A DNA stretch of 64,000 nt, taken from assembly GCF_008704855.1 (NCBI RefSeq), contig NZ_CP023691.1:2728001-2792000 (forward strand). The letters run 5' to 3'. The notes below the pieces were generated by a model. It saw only the letters and a list, made by a program, of their open reading frames with translations, did no database searches and was not told where the DNA came from. The position numbers and the translations under genes were made by a program. Positions 59,440 through 64,000 of the stretch are shown piece by piece; within the stretch, counting starts at the first letter, position 1; each line of letters starts with the position of its first letter. Source of the stretch: Streptomyces platensis (lineage in GTDB: Bacteria > Actinomycetota > Actinomycetes > Streptomycetales > Streptomycetaceae).

Positions 59440-60099
59440 CTACCGCTTGCGCGCCAGCGTCACACCGTCCGCCACGGTGAGGATCACCGCCTCCATCCGA
59501 GGGTCCGCCAGCACGTGGTCGTTGAACGCCCTGATCGCCAGGGCGTTCCCGGTGGCCGCCGGGTCGGCGACCTCCCCGTGGTACAGGACGTTGTCCGCGA
59601 CGATCAGTCCTCCCGGCCGCAGCCGGGGTACCAGCTCCTCCCAATAAGCGATGTAGCCGCCCTTGTCCGCGTCGAGATAGACGAGGTCGATATGCGGCTC
59701 GTCCGGCATCGCCCGCAGCGTTTCCAGTGCGGGCGCGATCCGCAGGTCGATACGGTCCGCGACCCCGGCCTTGGCCCAGGACTCCCGGCCGTAGGCGGTC
59801 CATTCCTCGGAGACATCACAGGCGATCAGCGTGCCGTCCGCGGGCATCGCCTGAGCCATGGACAGCGTCGAGAAGCCGGTGAACGTCCCTACCTCGACGA
59901 CATGCCGGGCCCCGGTCAGCCGCACCAGGAACGCGAGCAGCGGCCCCTGTTCCTCGGCCGACTGCATCCCCGCCGCTTCCGGGAACTGTTGGTGTGTGAG
60001 CTCCACGATGTCCCGCTGCGCGGCGTTCAACGGCGGATTGTGGGCGAGGACGTACTCGTACATCTCCGGTGTGATCGGCGTGCTCTTGGACTCCACCAC
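59440..60099 (-). CDS. SAM-dependent O-methyltransferase (caffeoyl-CoA type)
   Basis: 219 aa. Family features: GPLLAFLVRLTGARHVVEVGTFTGFSTLSMA (motif I EVGTFTGFS), ACDVSEEWTAYGRESW, DLVYLDADKGGYIAYWE (metal Asp) and GLIVADNVLYHGEVADP (metal Asp-Asn). It should methylate a vicinal diol of an aromatic substrate with Mg2+. Such genes are single and cytoplasmic in Streptomyces. Confidence 0.9.
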   Translation of the reverse strand: MVESKSTPITPEMYEYVLAHNPPLNAAQRDIVELTHQQFPEAAGMQSAEEQGPLLAFLVRLTGARHVVEVGTFTGFSTLSMAQAMPADGTLIACDVSEEWTAYGRESWAKAGVADRIDLRIAPALETLRAMPDEPHIDLVYLDADKGGYIAYWEELVPRLRPGGLIVADNVLYHGEVADPAATGNALAIRAFNDHVLADPRMEAVILTVADGVTLARKR

Positions 60100-60210
60100 T
60101 GGCTCTCCCCTTGATCAAGGATCGCGGTCTCGGCCGGTCACCGGACGGTGCAGCCAACCGCCCCGGCGAGACTAGTCGAGCTGATCCCCGACCGTCGGCA
60201 ATCCCCGGTC

Positions 60211-60867
60211 TCATGTCCCCAAGTACCGCAACACCGCCAGCACCCGGCGTGAATAGCCGGAGGTGCCGGTCAGGCCGAGCTTGTCGAAGATCGCGTTGAT
60301 GTGCTTCTCCACGGCGCTCTGCGAGATGTGCAGCCGGACGGCGATGGCCGCGTTGGTGTGGCCCTGCGCCATCTCCCGGAGCACCTCCTGCTCGCGTCCG
60401 GTCAACGTCCCCAGCGGATCCGTGCGACGGCTGCGCATCAGCAACTGCCGTACGACTTCGGGGTCGAAGGCGGCCTTTCCGGTACTCACCCGTTCCAGCG
60501 CGTCCAGGAACTCGTCCACCTGGACCACCCGGTCCTTGAGCAGATAGCCCACCCCCTCGCTGTCATCGGTCAGCAGCTCTGTCGCATACCGGCGCTCGAC
60601 ATATTGCGAGAGCACCAGGACGCCGATATCGGGCCAGCGCTCCCGGATCTGTAGGGCGGCGCGCAGCCCCTCATCCGTGTGCGTCGGCGGCATCCGGACG
60701 TCCACGACCACCGCGTCCGGCTTCTCCTCCTCCCCCGCCTGCTCCAGCACGGCGATCAGCTGATCGGCGTCGCCGACCGAGGCTGCCACCTCGTGCCCCT
60801 CCTCGGCGAGCAGGCGCACCAGGCCCTCGCGCAACAGGATCGAATCGTCGGCCAGCACTACGCGCAC
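60211..60867 (-). CDS. NarL/LuxR-type response regulator
   Basis: 218 aa from GTG 60867. Receiver domain with acidic pocket LADDS, phosphoacceptor Asp56 (VVVDVRMPP) and Lys in LKDRV (about 109); LuxR helix-turn-helix at about 153-205 (LTGREQEVLREMAQGHTNAAI, SAVEKHINAIFDKL). It overlaps the histidine kinase gene by 10 bases and forms a two-component pair with it. Confidence 0.93.
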   Translation of the reverse strand: MRVVLADDSILLREGLVRLLAEEGHEVAASVGDADQLIAVLEQAGEEEKPDAVVVDVRMPPTHTDEGLRAALQIRERWPDIGVLVLSQYVERRYATELLTDDSEGVGYLLKDRVVQVDEFLDALERVSTGKAAFDPEVVRQLLMRSRRTDPLGTLTGREQEVLREMAQGHTNAAIAVRLHISQSAVEKHINAIFDKLGLTGTSGYSRRVLAVLRYLGT

Positions 60868-61997
60868 GGCAACTCCGCGGTGATGGTGGTCGGTCCGCCG
60901 GCCGGGCTGTCCACCCGGAACCGGCCGTCGACGGCGGCGACCCGGCGGGCCAGCCCGAACAGGCCGCTGCCGGAGGAATCCGCGCCGCCCGATCCGTCGT
61001 CCTCGATATGCACGAGCACGGCGTCCTCGCCAGGGGCGACGCGGACCGTTATCCGCCCGGCGCCGGAATGCTTGACGGCGTTGGTGACAGCTTCGGAGAC
61101 CACGAAGTAGGCGACCGTGGCCACGGCGGTGTCGGGTTCGGTGGCAAGTGCGTAGTCGAGGCGTACGGGGATGGCCGAGCGTTCGGCGACCGTTTCCACA
61201 GCAGCGCGCAGCCCTGCTTCGTCCAGCACCGTCGGATAGACCCGCCAGGCCACCTCGCGCAGCTCGGTCAGGGCCTGTCCGCTCTCTTCGTGGGCCTGGC
61301 GCAGGAGTTGCTCGGCGCGGCGCGCGTCCTGGCTGCGCAGCGCGCGGCCGAGCAGCATCCCCAGGGCGACCAGCCGCTGCTGCACACCGTCGTGCAGATC
61401 GCGTTCGATACGGCGGCGCTCGTCGTTGACCGCGGAGATGACGCCGGCCCGGGTGGCGGCCAGTTCCTCGATGCGGCGCTCCAGCGTCTCGTGGTGGCTG
61501 GGGCCGAGGTAGTACCGCGCGAGCCGGGTCTCCAGACCGGCGACCCCGAAGGTGCCCTGAAGGCTGAGGAAGAGGAGGAAGAGGCCGCCGATGCTCGAGA
61601 GCGCGAGGGTGCCGGGGTGGCGGACGTCGCTGAGCAGCAGGATGAAGACCCAGGACATGCCGTATGCCGCTCCGATCAGCGCCGCGCCCAGGACGAGAGC
61701 GCCCAGCACGCCCAATCCCCAGCGCAGGGAGAGATATTGCAGGGCACGGTGGTACGCGTACGTGTCGGAGGTGTCGGCCGCGACATAGACCCGGAGGCGG
61801 CGCCGATGGGCCTCGGTCAGGGCTCGCGCGGCGGCGGCCAAGGGGTTGAGGACCACGCGGCGGCCGCGCGGCCAGGCGAACACGCACAGCAGGGAGAGGC
61901 CGGAGAGCACGACCAGGGGAAGCTCGGCCACCGCGAGTACGGCACCGAGCACCAGACCTGTCGCCAGACGCAATCCGCGCCGCGCAATTCCCAACAT
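60858..61997 (-). CDS. NarL-type sensor histidine kinase
   Basis: 379 aa from ATG 61997. Four transmembrane segments (a DUF/sensor-like region at about 1-160), dimerisation box RRRIERDLHDGVQQRLVALG with phosphoacceptor His, and HATPase motifs VVSEAVTNAVKHSGA (N box), DDGSGGADSSGSGLFGLARRV (G boxes). It belongs to the DesK/NarX-like class. The membrane sensor has no recognised ligand. It is divergent from a DedA gene with shared operators. Confidence 0.92.
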   Translation of the reverse strand: MLGIARRGLRLATGLVLGAVLAVAELPLVVLSGLSLLCVFAWPRGRRVVLNPLAAAARALTEAHRRRLRVYVAADTSDTYAYHRALQYLSLRWGLGVLGALVLGAALIGAAYGMSWVFILLLSDVRHPGTLALSSIGGLFLLFLSLQGTFGVAGLETRLARYYLGPSHHETLERRIEELAATRAGVISAVNDERRRIERDLHDGVQQRLVALGMLLGRALRSQDARRAEQLLRQAHEESGQALTELREVAWRVYPTVLDEAGLRAAVETVAERSAIPVRLDYALATEPDTAVATVAYFVVSEAVTNAVKHSGAGRITVRVAPGEDAVLVHIEDDGSGGADSSGSGLFGLARRVAAVDGRFRVDSPAGGPTTITAELPCA

Positions 61998-62034
61998 GAT
62001 CAAAACGCTAGCCGCATCGTGCGTCCGCGCACAC

Positions 62035-62070
62035 TGCGGAAAACCGCAGTCTTTCGTGCGGTGTACCGCA
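62035..62070. promoter_or_regulatory. Twin TGCGG-N4-CCGCA operators
   Basis: TGCGGAAAACCGCA (62035-62048) and TGCGGTGTACCGCA (62057-62070) are perfect 5-bp inverted repeats 22 bases apart, two helix turns. They lie between the kinase/regulator genes and the DedA gene, as expected for binding sites of the co-encoded NarL-type regulator, which would control both directions. Confidence 0.75.
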
Positions 62071-62105
62071 ATGTGCCGCGAGGCGAGAATTCTTAGCGTT
62101 GAAAC

Positions 62106-62744
62106 ATGATCGAAAGCATCGGAAGCACCGCACCCAGCTGGATCACCGACCTCATGGACGCGCTCGGCGCGCCCGGCGCGGGTGTGGCCATCGCCGCCGA
62201 AAATCTCTTCCCGCCGCTGCCGAGCGAGGTGATCCTGCCGCTGACGGGCTTCACGGCCGCCCGCGGCAGCATGCCCCTGTTCTCCGCCCTCGCGTGGACG
62301 ACCCTCGGCTCGGTGACCGGCGCCCTGGCGCTCTACGGCGTGGGCGCGTTGCTCGGGCGCGAGCGTACGGTCGCCCTCGCCTCGAAGCTGCCGCTGGTCA
62401 AGGTCTCCGACATCGAGAAGACGGAGCGCTGGTTCCGGCGGCACGGGACGAAGGCGGTGTTCTTCGGCCGGATGATTCCCCTCTTTCGCAGCTTCATCTC
62501 GATACCGGCCGGAATCGAGCGCATGCCGATACCGGTCTTTCTCGCCCTGACCACCCTCGGCAGCTTCATCTGGAACGCGATCTTCGTCCTCGCCGGCTAT
62601 CTGCTCGGCGACAACTGGGAGGAGGTGACGGGGTATGTGGACGTCTACTCGAAAGCGGTCCTTGCGGCAACTGCGCTGGCGGTGGCGGTCTTTGTCATGG
62701 TCCGTGTCAGCCGGCGTGGCTCGGGGGTACGGCGCCGCGAATGA
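62106..62744 (+). CDS. DedA-family membrane protein
   Basis: 212 aa. Typical DedA: AENLFPPLPSEVILPLTGF (E-x-x-x-P-x-P-S/G-E), YGVGALLGRERTVALASKLP, FFGRMIPLFRSFISIPAGIERMP (R-x-x-P-x-x-R-x-x-x-S-x-x-A/G-G) and FIWNAIFVLAGYLLGDNW. Members move phospholipids or undecaprenyl phosphate across the membrane. It is likely controlled by the two-component system. Its last 38 bases overlap the 3' end of the HAD gene on the other strand. Confidence 0.92.
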   Translation: MIESIGSTAPSWITDLMDALGAPGAGVAIAAENLFPPLPSEVILPLTGFTAARGSMPLFSALAWTTLGSVTGALALYGVGALLGRERTVALASKLPLVKVSDIEKTERWFRRHGTKAVFFGRMIPLFRSFISIPAGIERMPIPVFLALTTLGSFIWNAIFVLAGYLLGDNWEEVTGYVDVYSKAVLAATALAVAVFVMVRVSRRGSGVRRRE

Positions 62745-63528
62745 AGGCCCGCACGATTTCCTCGCCCGCGGCGACACCCCGCTCTTCGAGCGCCGTGACA
62801 TGGGGGGCGCTCCAGCCGGAGTCCGCCAGTTCCCCGTGCCCGGGCCGCCATCCGCGGTCCGCGGCCAGCAGCAGATCGGCGTCGAGGAGGGAATCGCCGG
62901 CCGCGAGGATCTCGGACGCCCCGGTGCGGCGCGCCACCTCCGCCACGGCTGCGCTCTTGGTCAGCGGCTGCGGCACGGCATAGATCTTGCGGCCCTGAAG
63001 CGAGACGGTCCAGCCGCGTTCGCCCGCCCAGCCGGCGAGGTCCTTCACCCAGGTGTCCGGCAGCAGCGGCCGCTCCACGACGAGATAGGCGAAGAGGCCC
63101 TCCGCGACACGCTCCTTGAGCAGCCAGGCCGGGTCGGCGGTGCGCACGAGATGCGCGCGGACCTCATCGAGGGGCGCGCAGTGCGCGGCGAGCCGCTCGG
63201 CGACGGTGCGCTGCCAGTCCCGGTCCGACTCGCCCCGTACGAGCAGGTGGCCGCCATTGGCACAGATGGCGAACTCTGGTGCCGGGCCCGGGAGATGGAT
63301 GCGGCCGTACTGCTCACGGGTGCGGGTGGTGGTCGGCACAAAGGTGGTCCTGCCGCACAGTTCGGCGAGCAGCCCGGCGGCCGTCTCCGTCATATAGGAC
63401 AGCGGCTTGCGCTCATATGTCTCCACGCACAGGAGGCGGGGGGCCTCGGCGTCGGGCATGGCGAGGCCCAGCGCGGCGGCTGAATAGATCAGGGTGCGGT
63501 CGAGGTCGCTGGCGATGATCGCGTTCAT
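62707..63528 (-). CDS. HAD hydrolase of a Ter-associated biosynthetic operon
   Basis: 273 aa. HAD motif I IIASDLDRTLIYSAAALGL (Asp8, Asp10), motif II TTTTRTREQY, motif III/IV region ILAAGDSLLDADLLLAADRGW (D-x-x-x-D). The sequence CVETYERKPLSYMTETAAGLL and the C-terminal receptor region are characteristic of the HAD protein found in tellurium-resistance (Ter) associated clusters, and the upstream partner is another Ter-cluster component. Its start overlaps the neighbour's stop (TGATGA). Confidence 0.85.
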   Translation of the reverse strand: MNAIIASDLDRTLIYSAAALGLAMPDAEAPRLLCVETYERKPLSYMTETAAGLLAELCGRTTFVPTTTRTREQYGRIHLPGPAPEFAICANGGHLLVRGESDRDWQRTVAERLAAHCAPLDEVRAHLVRTADPAWLLKERVAEGLFAYLVVERPLLPDTWVKDLAGWAGERGWTVSLQGRKIYAVPQPLTKSAAVAEVARRTGASEILAAGDSLLDADLLLAADRGWRPGHGELADSGWSAPHVTALEERGVAAGEEIVRAFIRGAVPPSHAG

Positions 63529-64000
63529 CAGGAGGCCACCGCCTTGCCGTCAGCACCCGTGGCCCCGCGAGTGAAGCGGGGGTGGATCAACCCCACGCAG
63601 GTATAGGGCAGTTCGTCGACCTCTTCGACGGGCACGCCCCGTTGTTCAGCCAGGAGGCGCACATGATCGAGATCGGTTCCGGCACCCCGCCGGGCCAGGA
63701 TCTTCCAGGGGACCCGGCGCAGCAGTACGCGGGTGGTCTCCCCGACACCGGGCTTCACGAGGTTCACGTCGTCGATGCCGTATTCCTCGCTGATCCGCTC
63801 GACGGCCGCCCAGCCCTCCCAGGTGGGGGCCCGGTCGGCGGCGGCCAGTTCCTTCACCTCTTCGGCGACGTCCGGGGCGACCTCGTCGAAGCGCGCACTG
63901 ACCGCGTCCAGGAAGGCGCGCGACACATCGGTCGGGGCCAGCTCGCGATAGAACTTCGCACCATGGAAGTCGTCGGGGCCCACGAGGTCGTCGCGCAGGA
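63528..64000 (-). CDS. StiP/PRTase-type protein with C-terminal PELOTA-like domain, partial
   Basis: Only the C-terminal 157 or so codons are in the window; the frame is open to the right edge (LRDDLVGPDDFHGAKFYREL). The helical part ends and a C-terminal domain begins at GIDDVNLVKPGVGETTRVLL (N-L-V-K-P-G-V-G-E-x-T-R-V-L-L-R-R-V-P is typical of PELOTA_1 at the end of Ter-associated StiP proteins), then VEEVDELPYTCVGLIHPRF. These clusters are predicted to make and use a nucleotide-like metabolite. Not a complete gene here. Confidence 0.72.
   Translation of the reverse strand, partial: LRDDLVGPDDFHGAKFYRELAPTDVSRAFLDAVSARFDEVAPDVAEEVKELAAADRAPTWEGWAAVERISEEYGIDDVNLVKPGVGETTRVLLRRVPWKILARRGAGTDLDHVRLLAEQRGVPVEEVDELPYTCVGLIHPRFTRGATGADGKAVAS

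Overview
The window is high-GC actinomycete DNA and most likely a Streptomyces chromosome. The signs are strong GC bias at third codon positions, many GTG and TTG starts, pSAM2/AICE-type conjugative modules built around an FtsK-like TraB, rare TTA codons, and typical Streptomyces families (DUF4383, WXG-like secreted proteins, a Ter-associated gene pair). There is no rRNA and no CRISPR array. The only intact tRNA is tRNA-Val(UAC) at 52328-52399 on the minus strand.

Region A, 1 to about 9485, is the right part of an integrated actinomycete conjugative element whose left end lies outside the window. It carries a GntR/UTRA repressor, a small accessory protein, traB, a small membrane transfer protein, a zinc-knuckle peptide, a replication initiator whose start is unclear, and a short ORF. 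A three-gene type VII-like (WXG/LXG-type) cassette follows, bracketed by two decayed IS5-family transposase remnants that point outward. The element ends with a frameshifted large serine integrase. The integrase lies against the 5'-truncated remainder of an antibiotic-biosynthesis-monooxygenase gene, so that gene looks like the attachment site.

Region B, 9.7-39.9 kb, is ordinary chromosome. It holds two acetyltransferases; a DHA2 drug exporter fused to a winged-helix domain; a peptidoglycan-binding membrane protein; a HAD phosphatase; a GDT1-type Mn exporter behind a yybP-ykoY riboswitch; a FetB-like permease; a secreted HNH nuclease; a PhoD-type phosphatase; an FAD-binding protein; two DoxX and one DedA-like membrane proteins; a HemK-like methyltransferase; TetR and MarR units; and a cobalamin riboswitch with a NiCoT transporter. 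It ends with a four-gene minus-strand operon (MHS transporter, M20 peptidase, CaiB CoA-transferase, enoyl-CoA hydratase). A divergent LysR gene is probably its regulator, because a 49-bp operator-like module is shared by both promoters.

Region C, 39932-52369, is a complete-looking 12.4-kb AICE in the 3' end of tRNA-Val(UAC), bounded by a 43-bp direct repeat. Its left arm carries cargo (a secreted tandem-repeat Cys protein, a 43-aa hydrophobic peptide, a tRNA-Ser-like relic, a NERD-domain protein). The core runs from the GntR/KorSA-type repressor and operator through traB, the spd genes, a lone cytosine-C5 methyltransferase and repSA to xis and int. Both traB genes in the window have a TTA codon within the first 14 codons, which suggests bldA-dependent conjugation.

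Region D, 52.4-64 kb, is chromosome again. It contains a coiled-coil membrane protein, a DUF4383 protein and a galactonate operon (FadR-type regulator, DgoD dehydratase, KDPGal-type aldolase, PfkB kinase). These are followed by a leaderless FmdB zinc ribbon, an O-methyltransferase, a NarL-type two-component pair divergent from a DedA gene over two TGCGG/CCGCA operators, and the start of a Ter-associated operon (HAD hydrolase plus StiP/PELOTA protein) that runs off the right edge.
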